This document shows positions 34,401 to 43,219 of a stretch of DNA of 64,000 bases, piece by piece. Each line of letters opens with the position of its first letter. The first letter of the stretch is position 1. Under the pieces are notes generated by a model, which saw nothing but the letters and a program-made list of their open reading frames with translations, was not told where the DNA came from and searched no databases. This stretch comes from Desulfobacteraceae bacterium (GTDB lineage: Bacteria > Desulfobacterota > Desulfobacteria > Desulfobacterales > JACKCP01). The position numbers and the translations under genes were made by a program. The stretch covers positions 1 through 64,000 of the forward strand of contig JACKCP010000005.1 in NCBI GenBank assembly GCA_020633955.1. Direction: 5' to 3'.

Positions 34401-36268
34401 CAAGGAAAATACTTTTAAAAGATCCGCAGGGACAGGCAGTTGATTTTTTTTATGATGAGCTTCCAATGACCGTTAAATCAATACTGGATCCATTTGTTAC
34501 AAGCACTGAAACAGATATAAGTGAAAATGCAGAACAAAATATTGAAAAAACAGTCAATTATCTTAGAGGTGAAAATCTTGAAGGATTCAGAGACAGGCAG
34601 TCAGTTCTTGGTGACATTGTTCACTCATCTCCTGTAAAATGGGGAAATACTTTATATGTAGGTGCAAATGACGGAATGCTTCATGCATTTGAGGAGGCAA
34701 CTGGAAAGGAAAGATTTGCATTTATTCCATCATATGTTGTGGAAAATCTTCCTCTTCTTGTTAAACAAGATTACTCACATAAATATTTTGTGGACCATAC
34801 TCCTGTTATTGAAAGAATTTCAAAAGGTTCAGGTGATGAGAGAATAACCGAGGATATCCTTGTCTGCGGATTAAAAAAGGGAGGTAAAGGTTATTTTGCA
34901 CTAAACCTTAAAACCCAGGATATTAATGCAGATGAAATAACAATGACAAGCAGTGAAAATATTTTGAATCTCTTTAAGTGGGAGTTTCCATCAAAATCCG
35001 ATTCAGATCTTGAGCACTTGGGGGATATGGGATTCAGCTACAGCAGCCCTGTAATTGTAAAAAGCAATATTAAAGATCATCCTTTTATAGTGATTTTTGG
35101 AAACGGATATAACAGTGCAAACGGAGACTCGGGTATTTTTATTCTGGACGCCTTTACAGGTGAACTTATAACCAAGATAATGACCGGAACACCAGGAGAT
35201 AACGGGATGAGTACTCCGGCTGTGGTAGACACAGATAATAACCAGACAGCAGACTTTATTTATTCAGGGGATTTAAAGGGGAATTTATGGAAATTTGATA
35301 TAAGCAGTAAGGTTGTTTCAAAGTCTGAAGCAAATTCTAACTGGGGATGTTTCTACAAATCCAGCTTAAATGACCCAGAACCTTTATTTACAGCAAAGTA
35401 CTGTGACAATATTCAGCCTGTTACAACAAAACCGGATATTGCAAAGCACAGCTCTTATCATGGGTATATTATAGTTTTTGGGACAGGGCAGTTCTTGAGT
35501 AAAAACGACATGAATGATCTAGGAAGACAAAGTGTTTATGGAATCTGGGATTATGGGGATCAAAAGGATGAATTTCTTGGAAGCATATCAAGACCTGATG
35601 GTTTAAATCCTGAGTCAAAAACTGTAATTTCCAATATTTCAAATGTTTACCTGATGGATCAGTCGGTTCAGTACAAAAAAAGTTCATCTGGAGTTACAAG
35701 CAGCTCTTCTTTTAGTGAAATTGAAGTTCTATCTGATAAAAAAATTGTCTGGAAACTTAAAGAAACCACTGATACCGGTGAATCTTATGCAGATCTTGAT
35801 CAAGGGTCATATGCAGGCTGGTACTTTGATCTTCCTGACAGCGGTGAAAGGGTAGTACAGGATCCTAAGATAATTGCCGGAAAGGCTGTCTTTAACTCTT
35901 ATGTACCCCAGCAGGCCGGACAAATGTGTGTTTCAGGAGGGTATTCCTGGTTCCATGAGATTGATGCGACTGACGGATCAAGGCTGGACAGCCCAGCTTT
36001 TGACATTAGTGGTGACAGGGAAATCAAGTTTAATGAAATACAAGAAGACGATACAGAAGTCTTAAATGATGTTTTTAGGGTAACTACAGGTGATACAACT
36101 GAGTACCTTGCACCTTCAAGGGTGAAAATTCAGGGAATGGCTTTTCCACCTGTTGTAGTAACATCCGAAAAAAAAGAAGGTAAGCTGCTTGGCACCAGTG
36201 ACGGCAGCTTCAAAATCATTGATGAAAAAAGGCAAAGACTTGGTGTTTTTTACTGGAGAAAGAGATAA
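31490..36268 (+). CDS. pilY1: PilY1-type pilus-tip adhesin with two golvesin-like inserts
   Basis: A 1592-residue secreted protein with a signal peptide (about 1-23). A VWA domain opens with the MIDAS motif DNSGS at 47-51. Within the VWA region lie two inserted beta-domains of golvesin/xanthan-lyase-C-terminal type. The first, about 170-330, starts DDSDAGVVF and ends FIKADRIEAV; the second, about 520-685, starts VDDDDMDEG, has GTYKVYVRW and ends SADAVKAV. VWA elements resume after it (DTPLRSALKAVGQYF, ILMTDGYWND). The C-terminal half is the PilY1 beta-propeller (from about 1040: DIVHSSPVKWGNTLYVG), with a Ca-binding loop DTDNNQTAD. TTG start with GGAG 8 nt upstream. It anchors at the pilus tip and mediates adhesion and retraction control. 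PilY1 identity is strong; the inserts are my reading. Confidence 0.9.
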   Translation: MKKKLVIIEVVFLKIFLCINSFAVEISDVPLISSMTKPPAHIMFIVDNSGSMNWETMMEGENEGLFKTDLGVLSYGYIFGWGGLLDYPKITGLAKRYIKPRCAAFNRIYYNPKSEYLPWPGTGFYAHHDADMRYPKIIQFNDNEGTFADIFDGAEEIDLFERYLTITNGKFNITSDDSDAGVVFSNNEDWEDKDYFAAYKSTLHVTSKPGAYIEIPLDLPSDGTYSLTAYWPLLFGDQPSGKAEFEIQLYESRQKIKDPIFKDQNGNGGGELGLDAGIGDKNGNLGEFTISSDELNPNGPDIMVVIKHPGNSDGEPYFIKADRIEAVYQYGATTEFAGLDDFVVRINNAHYFTWDDINENNNFDDGETIYLVNFILENGESNSGEEFEYKNPDDDETFTAKVRREYFRVEEQEGILKKDFYLDEEGIIGSGELVPVSDLPHHAKRFKSSSDDGSPVYMTAKEDLLNFANWFEFYRTRLLSAKSAMARTISDISNVVVGLYTINHSVREPGLGVKTYMPSTCIVDDDDMDEGAYSEEGGGINKWDDSYAAVSYNKSSRRTNRKINYSDYRAKWKIKDIEESGTYKVYVRWTRYTGPFGNIVDRDPNAKYYVYKVSGDNKTLVKSMEVNQNGGTKNDWDEEMLPDFWNRICDVTIGEGDKIHVELQRGTNSWLEYTSADAVKAVNEDSTDDVDNTNELLDLIYKIEAKDDTPLRSALKAVGQYFNTGETPPSESELGDISPFKQNGGECLQAFAILMTDGYWNDRDFSIGNYDNDGVSDTLADVAAKYYQDLDPEVEGLVSSSLCDSNTEQHLVTYSVAFGASGNINHSSFDQCNLADKTSGGPDWPDGPTSSWTKEKIDDLFHASVNSHGAFHNASDPQKLFDALTAIMKDIEIRYNTGSAVSVNSYKVKSDLRVYQSFYNTQGWTGWLKSMKLGKDNSSAVVIVDENGDNEADTAWNTNNFLTPGNFLPAARKILLKDPQGQAVDFFYDELPMTVKSILDPFVTSTETDISENAEQNIEKTVNYLRGENLEGFRDRQSVLGDIVHSSPVKWGNTLYVGANDGMLHAFEEATGKERFAFIPSYVVENLPLLVKQDYSHKYFVDHTPVIERISKGSGDERITEDILVCGLKKGGKGYFALNLKTQDINADEITMTSSENILNLFKWEFPSKSDSDLEHLGDMGFSYSSPVIVKSNIKDHPFIVIFGNGYNSANGDSGIFILDAFTGELITKIMTGTPGDNGMSTPAVVDTDNNQTADFIYSGDLKGNLWKFDISSKVVSKSEANSNWGCFYKSSLNDPEPLFTAKYCDNIQPVTTKPDIAKHSSYHGYIIVFGTGQFLSKNDMNDLGRQSVYGIWDYGDQKDEFLGSISRPDGLNPESKTVISNISNVYLMDQSVQYKKSSSGVTSSSSFSEIEVLSDKKIVWKLKETTDTGESYADLDQGSYAGWYFDLPDSGERVVQDPKIIAGKAVFNSYVPQQAGQMCVSGGYSWFHEIDATDGSRLDSPAFDISGDREIKFNEIQEDDTEVLNDVFRVTTGDTTEYLAPSRVKIQGMAFPPVVVTSEKKEGKLLGTSDGSFKIIDEKRQRLGVFYWRKR

Positions 36269-36274
36269 AAAATC

Positions 36275-36610
36275 ATGGTAAATTTAAAAAAAATAAGAGT
36301 TTATTGTTTTTTAACTTTATTAATCTTTTTGTTTTCGTCTGAAATTTCTGCTTTTAAAATAGAATGTCCGGAGTATGAGAAGGGGAATTTCTTTTATTAT
36401 TCATCCGTAGGTATTCTAAACCAGATAAAAAATGACTGTTTTATTATTTCAGACAAAACACTCAAAAGAAACGGTTCTACTTCTTATCATGGACTGAAGC
36501 GCAGGCATATACCACAATCAGAGTTTAAAAAAGGTGCTGTTGTGGGCTATAAATTAAATGATAAGAATGAAATTACAGATATTTATCTGATTAAAAAAAG
36601 TTTTGATTGA
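36275..36610 (+). CDS. Small exported protein of the pilus operon, unknown
   Basis: A 111-residue protein with a signal peptide (about 1-26, cleavage near SEISAF). The mature part is beta-rich and basic (ILNQIKNDCFIISDKTLKRNG, FKKGAVVGYKLNDKNEI); this resembles small conserved proteins found after pilY1 in deltaproteobacteria. It starts 6 nt past the pilY1 stop and is followed by a terminator, so it is the last gene of the operon. It could bind PilY1 or the secretin. Confidence 0.75.
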   Translation: MVNLKKIRVYCFLTLLIFLFSSEISAFKIECPEYEKGNFFYYSSVGILNQIKNDCFIISDKTLKRNGSTSYHGLKRRHIPQSEFKKGAVVGYKLNDKNEITDIYLIKKSFD

Positions 36611-36656
36611 AACATATCAGGATAGTTTTTTTGTAAAAATATCAGGTTGATTTTAG

Positions 36657-36684
36657 AGGCTGTTTTTAAGCGGCCTTTTTTTAT
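36657..36684 (+). terminator. Intrinsic terminator of the pilus operon
   Basis: AGGCTG (36657-36662) pairs with CGGCCT (36671-36676) around an 8-nt loop, followed by eight T. It lies 47 nt past the last gene of the pilus operon. Confidence 0.75.
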
Positions 36685-36695
36685 TAACCACAAAT

Positions 36696-36831
36696 GTATT
36701 GTTCAGTTCAATTTAGAACGGCTGCTGCATTTTTTCAGAGTCTCATTCTCGCTTAAGCTCAAACCGGCTAGAAAAAATACAGCATCCGTTGGCAAAACGA
36801 CTTTTTTTCAGTTTTTAAGCTGAATAGTTAC
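36696..36831 (+). repeat. R1 element with 8-bp target duplication
   Basis: Ends GTATTGTTCAG and CTGAATAGTTAC are inverted. The element is flanked directly by CCACAAAT on both sides (36688-36695 and 36832-36839), a perfect 8-bp direct repeat. The central hairpin present in the 61532 copy (AGGAGAT..ATCTCCTG) is missing here, so it is a shorter variant. Together with the terminator this fills most of the 350-bp gap before pilB; the remainder (36840-36963) shows nothing else. Confidence 0.8.
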
Positions 36832-36963
36832 CCACAAATTATTATTGAGATTTCTATTGTTATATCTTAGTTTAACAAGATTAAAATATCTTGAACCTTT
36901 ATACTGGATTTATAAACGTGAATAAATTTGATAGTCGGTGCACTTTGATTTGCCGGAGTATTT

Positions 36964-38757
36964 ATGGAAAATAGTTTAAATCCCTTTAATCCCAGAAAAA
37001 TTGCTGAAATTCTGGTGAAAAAAAAAGTTTTATCGGAAAAATCAGCAAGGTTTTACCTGAAAAATTTTGATCTGGAATTTAAAAAATTAAAAAAAGACAA
37101 CAGCTCTTTTTCATCTGCCTTTGAAAAAACCCTTTCCGTTGATGTTTTGATTTCCTTTGGTTTTTTTGCAAATAACGAGTCCGGCAAAAAAATTGACGAA
37201 GATCTTGTTTATAAGACTCTTTCTGAATTCTGGGGATATGATTATGTAAAAATTGATCCGTTGCAGCTTGATATTGCAAAGGTAACCTCTTCAATACCTA
37301 AAAATATGGCTGTAAGACATCTAATGCTTCCAATAGATAAGGAATCAGGCAATCTTGTTGTTGCAACTCCTTATCCTTTTAATATGGAAGCCTTTGATGA
37401 TATAAGCAGAATAAACAGCGATAAAGTAAAGGCTGTGGTAAGTTCCAAGTCAGATATTATTCGGCTGATAAATGAATTTTTTGGATTCCAGAAATATATT
37501 GAAGCTGCGGAAAATGAGTTTGTGGAAGCACAGGTTGATCTTGGGAATCTAGAAAGATATGTCAAGCTTAAGTCCATGGATGAGCTCCCTGCAAATGATC
37601 AGCACATAGTAAATGCAGTAAATCATATAATAAGCTATGCCTTTGATCAAAGAGCAAGTGATATTCATATTGAACCCAAGAGAGAAAAAACAATAGTAAG
37701 ACTTAGGATTGACGGGGTTTTACATCCTGTATACAAACTTCCCAAAAAAGTTCATAACGCAATTGTCAGCAGAATCAAGGCAATGTCAGGCCTTGATATG
37801 GCGGAAAAAAGAAGGCCTCAGGACGGAAGAATCAAGACTTCAAAAAATAATGTTGAAGTTGAAATGAGGATTTCAACTCTTCCGGTTGCCTTTGGAGAAA
37901 AAATAGTTTTAAGACTTATGGATCCTGATATTCTTTTTCAGGATCTGCCTTCTCTTGGCTTTGAAGGCCGGGACCTTGAGCAGATTGAAAGATTTATTTC
38001 CAGCCCCCATGGTATAATACTTGTGTGCGGTCCAACAGGGAGTGGTAAGTCGACAACTCTTTATTCAGCCCTGAAGAAAATTTCAAAACCGGAAATTAAT
38101 ATAACAACAATTGAAGATCCAATTGAAATGATTCATGAGGACTTTAACCAGATAGCAGTAAAGCCCTCAATTGATATGACATTTGCAAGGGCACTGAGAC
38201 ATATTCTGAGACAGGATCCAGATGTTATAATGATTGGTGAAATGAGGGATCTTGAAACTGCAAAAAATGCTGTTCAGGCATCACTTACAGGTCATCTTGT
38301 ACTTTCAACCCTTCATACAAATGATTCTCCATCAACAATAGTAAGGCTTTTGGACCTTGGTCTGGAGCCTTTTCTTGTAAGGTCAACTCTTATTGGCATT
38401 GTGTCCCAGAGACTTGTCAGAAAAATATGCACTGAGTGCAAGTACTCATATGAAGAAGATGCATCAAAGCTTGAATCTGAAGGCATATATACAGGACAAA
38501 AGAAAAAAGTAGTTCTTTTCAGGGGGAAAGGCTGTTCCAAATGCAGGGGCACTGGATATTACGGAAGAACTGGTATTTACGAAATCATGAAATATTCAGA
38601 GTCGATAATGAAGTTGACAAGGTCAGATGTCTCTCCATCGGAAATAAAAAAAACTGCACTTCTGGAAGGAATGACAGAACTTTATGACAACGCAGTTAAA
38701 AAAATGCTAGCAGGAGTGACAACCAAGGAAGAAGTATTGAGGGTTGTGAAGGTTTAG
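36964..38757 (+). CDS. pilB: Type IV pilus/type II secretion assembly ATPase (PilB/GspE)
   Basis: A 597-residue hexameric ATPase. The N-terminal GspE/PilB module (about 70-180; SEFWGYDYVKIDPLQLD, VRHLMLPIDKESGNLVVAT) is followed by the ATPase with Walker A GPTGSGKST at 356-364. The Asp box TIEDPIE, Walker B IMIGEMRD and His box STLHTND follow in order. A zinc site uses CTECKY and CSKCRGTGYYGRTGIYE. It powers pilus extension or pseudopilus assembly. It comes after a minor-pilin/PilY1 operon but is separated by an R1 element, and no PilC or PilT is adjacent, so PilB rather than GspE is likely but not proven. Confidence 0.9.
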   Translation: MENSLNPFNPRKIAEILVKKKVLSEKSARFYLKNFDLEFKKLKKDNSSFSSAFEKTLSVDVLISFGFFANNESGKKIDEDLVYKTLSEFWGYDYVKIDPLQLDIAKVTSSIPKNMAVRHLMLPIDKESGNLVVATPYPFNMEAFDDISRINSDKVKAVVSSKSDIIRLINEFFGFQKYIEAAENEFVEAQVDLGNLERYVKLKSMDELPANDQHIVNAVNHIISYAFDQRASDIHIEPKREKTIVRLRIDGVLHPVYKLPKKVHNAIVSRIKAMSGLDMAEKRRPQDGRIKTSKNNVEVEMRISTLPVAFGEKIVLRLMDPDILFQDLPSLGFEGRDLEQIERFISSPHGIILVCGPTGSGKSTTLYSALKKISKPEINITTIEDPIEMIHEDFNQIAVKPSIDMTFARALRHILRQDPDVIMIGEMRDLETAKNAVQASLTGHLVLSTLHTNDSPSTIVRLLDLGLEPFLVRSTLIGIVSQRLVRKICTECKYSYEEDASKLESEGIYTGQKKKVVLFRGKGCSKCRGTGYYGRTGIYEIMKYSESIMKLTRSDVSPSEIKKTALLEGMTELYDNAVKKMLAGVTTKEEVLRVVKV

Positions 38758-38783
38758 GTTTAAAACAAAAGTTTCAGCCACTT

Positions 38784-39626
38784 TTAAAATGAAATATCTG
38801 AAATTACCGGATAGTGATCCCCGGGGGTTTCCCTTATGACATCAAAGTTTTCAACACAAATGTCAGGCGAGTGAAAGATGTAATCAATTCTTGGCTTTAC
38901 AGGGAAGTGAATTTTTTTATAAGTACCTGATAGAAAAGATTTAAAAAAAGGCATTGCGTCTTTATAATATTTTTTGATTTCTTTTATTGAGGAAGAAAAG
39001 GCTACAGTATTGAAATCACCTGCAAGTATTGTTAATTTTCCCGGCTTTCCTGATTTTTTAAGAAGTGTAACAGCTTCAATCTTTCTGGGATTTTGAAGGT
39101 ATATCTCCTTTTTTAAAATATTTAAAATTTCACTAAATTTAAAATTAACATAACCGTTTTTATCCCTTGTTTTTTTTCTTATATACTCAAGATGTACACA
39201 ATAAATATTTATGATTCTTCCATTGGTATTTATTTCTGCTTTAAGTGCACCGGAAATTTTATTTGAAAAAACAATAAGCTCACTATTTGAAATTTTGTAA
39301 GAGCTTAATATTCCAAGATTTAAAATTTTAGAAGAAATTTGTGAAGAATGGATGCCATACTCGAATTGAAGAAGTTCTTTCAGACACTTAAAGTTGTTTG
39401 AAAAAATTTCCTGTAAAATTAAAATATCAGGTTTTCCGGGTACTTTGTTAATCATTTCGTACATCTCATTAAGGCTTGGGGGGAGTCTGTCACTGTCGCC
39501 CGCATTCCATGTCATAATGGAAATTGTATTTGCACTGCAAAGGGAGGAAAAACATATAAAGAAAAAAAGGATCAGGATTTTTTTGGAAAAAAAATCATAT
39601 AAATAAATAAAACTCCACTGGTACAT
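38784..39626 (-). CDS. Endonuclease/exonuclease/phosphatase-family protein
   Basis: A 280-residue exported protein of the DNase I-like EEP superfamily. An N-terminal hydrophobic segment (about 15-33, LILFFFICFSSLCSA) is a signal peptide. The active-site features are MTWNAGDSD near 39, the metal Glu in LILQEIF, GDFNTVAF for the Asp-Asn pair, and HYPVISDI with the terminal His. EEP enzymes act on nucleic acids, phosphoinositides or phosphodiesters; export suggests an extracellular or periplasmic substrate such as environmental DNA. The gene is alone, convergent with pilB. Confidence 0.83.
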   Translation of the reverse strand: MYQWSFIYLYDFFSKKILILFFFICFSSLCSANTISIMTWNAGDSDRLPPSLNEMYEMINKVPGKPDILILQEIFSNNFKCLKELLQFEYGIHSSQISSKILNLGILSSYKISNSELIVFSNKISGALKAEINTNGRIINIYCVHLEYIRKKTRDKNGYVNFKFSEILNILKKEIYLQNPRKIEAVTLLKKSGKPGKLTILAGDFNTVAFSSSIKEIKKYYKDAMPFFKSFLSGTYKKIHFPVKPRIDYIFHSPDICVENFDVIRETPGDHYPVISDISF

Positions 39627-39682
39627 TTATGAATTTCTTTCAAAACTTAAAATATTTGAGATTTTTTGACTGGATAAAGACT

Positions 39683-40567
39683 TTATAGTGCTTTTATCTC
39701 CAGGTGTTTTAAAATGGTTTTATTGTCAATGTCAAACTTTATGCTCTCGACAATATCTCCACTGGCAAGAAAAGCACCTGCAAATTCATTGTTAAGCCAT
39801 ATTGAAATCTGTCTTTTGGATTTTATAATTTTAAAAATATTGTAATTGTCTTTAAATGATATTTTCATATTCTGTGATTTTTGTCTTCCAAGCATTATAT
39901 CACAGGTTATATAGGGTTTGATGGTTTTTTCGGCAATAAACTTAAGCTGGTCTTCACGGCTGTTTATATAATTTATTTTTAAGAGATCAACATGAACAGC
40001 ATCTGATAAGTCTCTGGAACATAACTTATGTTTTATGTGAAAAATCAGTTCCAGGTTTTCATTCTTGCCTGTAAAAAATTCAGCCTGGGTTTTTTTGGAG
40101 GACGAGGCAGTAATGCCCTTGCTGTCTTCTGAACCTGAAATAACAAGGCCTTTCCCATATTTACTGTATGCACTGGCATTGTTGAAATCTTCGGAAAAAA
40201 TAAATTTTTTTTCTTTATCTGCAGTTGTATGGCATTCATCAGACTGACTGTCATCTGAATTATGCCTTTTCTTGTCGGCCGATATTTTTGCTTTTAGACA
40301 ATATTTGTCAATTTCTTTTAGATTATAATAAAATCTGTCTTTAAAAGTAAGATCTTTGGCTGAAAAGACTTTATATTTTTCCAGAAATTTACTTACTGCT
40401 TCATTTTCAAGATCTGTTTTTATATTTTCCATCTGAATCGGCCTGTTTTTATCAGGAATAACGCAGACGTTTACAGTTTCATTTTTTACTATGTTTTTTG
40501 AAGCACATCCAAAATAAAAAAAGGGAAATATAAGTAAAAATAAAAAAACAGACTTTCTTAATTGCAT
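39683..40567 (-). CDS. Lipoprotein, unknown function
   Basis: A 294-residue lipoprotein: the lipobox is FGC at 19-21 with a basic start and hydrophobic core. The mature part is basic, with predicted beta-rich segments in the C-terminal half (GKNENLELIFHIKHKL, ISIWLNNEFAGAF) that suggest a concanavalin-like jelly roll. That fold is a guess. No homologous enzyme motif was found. It follows the exported EEP gene on the same strand by 56 nt in order of transcription (EEP downstream), so they may be linked. Confidence 0.7.
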   Translation of the reverse strand: MQLRKSVFLFLLIFPFFYFGCASKNIVKNETVNVCVIPDKNRPIQMENIKTDLENEAVSKFLEKYKVFSAKDLTFKDRFYYNLKEIDKYCLKAKISADKKRHNSDDSQSDECHTTADKEKKFIFSEDFNNASAYSKYGKGLVISGSEDSKGITASSSKKTQAEFFTGKNENLELIFHIKHKLCSRDLSDAVHVDLLKINYINSREDQLKFIAEKTIKPYITCDIMLGRQKSQNMKISFKDNYNIFKIIKSKRQISIWLNNEFAGAFLASGDIVESIKFDIDNKTILKHLEIKAL

Positions 40568-40651
40568 TTTGACCTCTTTTGAAAATTCATTTGAAAAATT
40601 ATGTTTTGAGCAGTTAGTCCGATAAACTCCAATAATTCTTCAAAATTTTTA

Positions 40652-41272
40652 TTAATAAATCTCAGCCATTTTAAACCCTTTTAAAAAAGCTGCAATGTTT
40701 TTTTCAAGAGTTTTTCCAAAGTAATATTTTGATATGGTAGCTGTGAAATTTTTTTCATTAAATCCGCTGATTATTTTCAGCCCTGAAACCACACCTGAAA
40801 TAATTGAATTTGATAAAAGGTGATGGCCGTCTTTAATTCCAATTTCTGTAAAGTTTTCAATAATTGTTTTTTTTGATAAATAGTTAATTTTTTCTTCGAG
40901 GTTTTCTATCAAAGGATATTCTGCTTCACCTGACAATACATTGGCAGGGATTATTGGCTTTTTATTTGAAACTGTAATGATTTCAGGGTTACCGTAACTG
41001 ATAAGAACCCTTAATGTTTCAACTGGCTCAAGTCCAATTATAAGATCTGCTTTTTTTAAGGGTATTACAGGGGAATAAATTTTTGAATTGCCAATTCTTA
41101 AATGGCTCATTACAGAGCCTCCTCTTTGAGATGCTCCAAAGGTCTCGCCTATTGTTATGTATTTGTTGTCATTTATGACAGACTCTCCAATAAGCCTTGC
41201 AAGGGTGACATTGCCCTGGCCGCCAACTCCTGTAATAATAATGTTCTGGTTTGTATTTGAACTGTTATTCAT
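40652..41272 (-). CDS. iorB: Indolepyruvate ferredoxin oxidoreductase, beta subunit
   Basis: A 206-residue subunit of the 2-oxoacid:ferredoxin oxidoreductase gamma family. It opens IIITGVGGQGNVTLARLIGE, the nucleotide-like binding motif, and continues TFGASQRGGSVMSHLRIG, both diagnostic. Together with IorA it oxidatively decarboxylates aryl-pyruvates from aromatic amino-acid breakdown to aryl-acetyl-CoA, reducing ferredoxin. Its start overlaps the iorA stop by 8 nt. Confidence 0.95.
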   Translation of the reverse strand: MNNSSNTNQNIIITGVGGQGNVTLARLIGESVINDNKYITIGETFGASQRGGSVMSHLRIGNSKIYSPVIPLKKADLIIGLEPVETLRVLISYGNPEIITVSNKKPIIPANVLSGEAEYPLIENLEEKINYLSKKTIIENFTEIGIKDGHHLLSNSIISGVVSGLKIISGFNEKNFTATISKYYFGKTLEKNIAAFLKGFKMAEIY

Positions 41273-43208
41273 TAACTGCCGCCTTTTTTATTATTGCATT
41301 GTGAAAGCAGATGTCCGCACAAAAACCGCATCCAGCACAAAGGGTTTTATCGATTTCAGGTTTTTTTGTAACAGTATTTAGATAAAGAGCAGGGCATTTG
41401 AATATTTTTGTACAGAAATTAAAGCATCCACATTTGTTGCCTAAACATTTGTCATGGTCAATTTCAATTTCATAATATTTTTTATTTTTTCTCTGGGGGC
41501 TTAATGCACAGGGATGTTTTAAAATAATTACGTTTACATTGTCCTGTGTAATAATTTCGGGAATTTTTTGCTGGCACTCATCATAGTTGAATGGATCTAG
41601 AACATGGGTTTTTGCACCGCATGCCCTGCAGATTTCTTCTATCATAACCGGCATTCCCTCGCAGCCGCAGGCCGTATTTTTTTCTCCGGGATGGGGCTGA
41701 AAACCTGTCATGGCAGTGCCTGAGTTGTCAAGAATGATCATTGTAAGACTGCTTTGGTTGTGAACAGCATTTATAAGGGGAGGAATTCCTGAATGGAAAA
41801 AGGTAGAGTCTCCGCATACACTTAAAACTGTCTGGTTAAATCCGTATTTTTTTAAAGATCCAAAACCTGAAGCAATGCCTGTACCTGACCCCATGCTGTG
41901 GATTGTTTTCAGGGTTGAATATCCTGATGGAAGCATTCCAAGGGTATAGCAGCCAATATCCCCGCAGATAAAACCATCTGAGTTGTCGAGTTTTATGGCA
42001 TTGTTTAAATGGAAATATGAGGCTCTGTGGGGGCAGCCGGGACAAAAAGTCATTTCCCTTCCGGGAGTAACATTTGAAAAAGCTGTTTCAATTACTTTTT
42101 TGTCGTAGTTTTCATCTGAATTTGAATATTTAAGATCGAAAATTTTTGACAATGCATTGATAATAATATTTGTGTCTGTTTCTCCAGTCTGGGGTATATG
42201 GCCAGATTTCTTTCCGTAAAATTTTATTTTTTTATCAAGATTATAATTGTCAGCATAAATATTTTTGACTCCTTCTTCAATAAAAGGCAGTACCTGCTCG
42301 GTAAACAAAATTGAATCAGTTTTTAAAAAAAACTGGTTTATCAGTTTTTCAGGTAAAGGATTTGTAAGAACAAGCTTTAATATTCCTGTTTTATTTTCAA
42401 GACCCAATTCCTGAATGGCTTCCATTGAGTATAAAAAGTCAACAGAACTTGTTATTATCACAAGCTCTGGATCTTCCGGGCCAAAGTATCTGTTAATTTT
42501 GCTGTCATTGAAAAATGACTGGCACTCTTCCATTCTTTTTTCCATTAACTGGTGCCTGTATGTAACCGGAGTACTCATTATTGGGCCTGTTTCCGGGTCA
42601 AGGATAAATCCGCTGTGATGGAAATATGGATCTGTTTTGTGATTTAAACTATCTTTGGCCTCAACAATTCCGCTTGCATGGGAAAGTCTTGTAACGCTTC
42701 TTATCATTACAATTGATTTAAGGTGCTCTGAAAGTTCAAATGCCTGCTTTACAATATCTTTGGCCTCCTGAAAATCAGATGGTTCAAGAAGTGGGATCTC
42801 AAGCATTTTTGCAAAATGTCTGGATTCTCCTTCATTTACGCTTGAAAGAGCGCCGGGGTCATCGCATACAATGAGAATAAGTCCGCCTCTTGTTCCTGAA
42901 TAGGAAAGATGGAGTAAAAAATCAGAAGCAACGTTAACTCCATTCTGTTTCATGACACATACGGATCTTTGATTTGCAAAGGAAGCCGCTGCAGCTGTTT
43001 CAAGTGCTGTTTTTTCATTTATGGACCACTCTACATACATCCCTGTTTTTGAGGCATTTTGAGCAAGAGCCTCAATTATTTCGCTTGAAGGCGTTCCTGG
43101 ATAACCTGATGCGAAACTTGCACCTGCTTCAATTATTCCCCTTGCAAAGGCAAGATTACCCATCATGAGTTTTTTTTCTGAGGGTTTCATGTCTGATATG
43201 GAATACAT
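41265..43208 (-). CDS. iorA: Indolepyruvate ferredoxin oxidoreductase, alpha subunit
   Basis: A 647-residue TPP-dependent subunit. The pyrimidine domain (about 15-190, ASGYPGTPSSEI) and a C-terminal TPP-binding domain (CPGCPHRASYFHL, ICGDIGCYTLGMLP, CGDSTFFHSG) are as in the IorA family. The ferredoxin-like tail (about 590-647) is altered in its first cluster (CLGNKCGCFNFCTKIFKCP rather than a plain CxxCxxCxxxCP), followed by a normal CAGCGFCADIC. It works with IorB and is followed by an 8-nt overlap. An FrhB-like gene lies upstream in the same operon, 11 nt away. Confidence 0.95.
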   Translation of the reverse strand: MYSISDMKPSEKKLMMGNLAFARGIIEAGASFASGYPGTPSSEIIEALAQNASKTGMYVEWSINEKTALETAAAASFANQRSVCVMKQNGVNVASDFLLHLSYSGTRGGLILIVCDDPGALSSVNEGESRHFAKMLEIPLLEPSDFQEAKDIVKQAFELSEHLKSIVMIRSVTRLSHASGIVEAKDSLNHKTDPYFHHSGFILDPETGPIMSTPVTYRHQLMEKRMEECQSFFNDSKINRYFGPEDPELVIITSSVDFLYSMEAIQELGLENKTGILKLVLTNPLPEKLINQFFLKTDSILFTEQVLPFIEEGVKNIYADNYNLDKKIKFYGKKSGHIPQTGETDTNIIINALSKIFDLKYSNSDENYDKKVIETAFSNVTPGREMTFCPGCPHRASYFHLNNAIKLDNSDGFICGDIGCYTLGMLPSGYSTLKTIHSMGSGTGIASGFGSLKKYGFNQTVLSVCGDSTFFHSGIPPLINAVHNQSSLTMIILDNSGTAMTGFQPHPGEKNTACGCEGMPVMIEEICRACGAKTHVLDPFNYDECQQKIPEIITQDNVNVIILKHPCALSPQRKNKKYYEIEIDHDKCLGNKCGCFNFCTKIFKCPALYLNTVTKKPEIDKTLCAGCGFCADICFHNAIIKKAAVNE

Positions 43209-43219
43209 TTTATTTGTCC

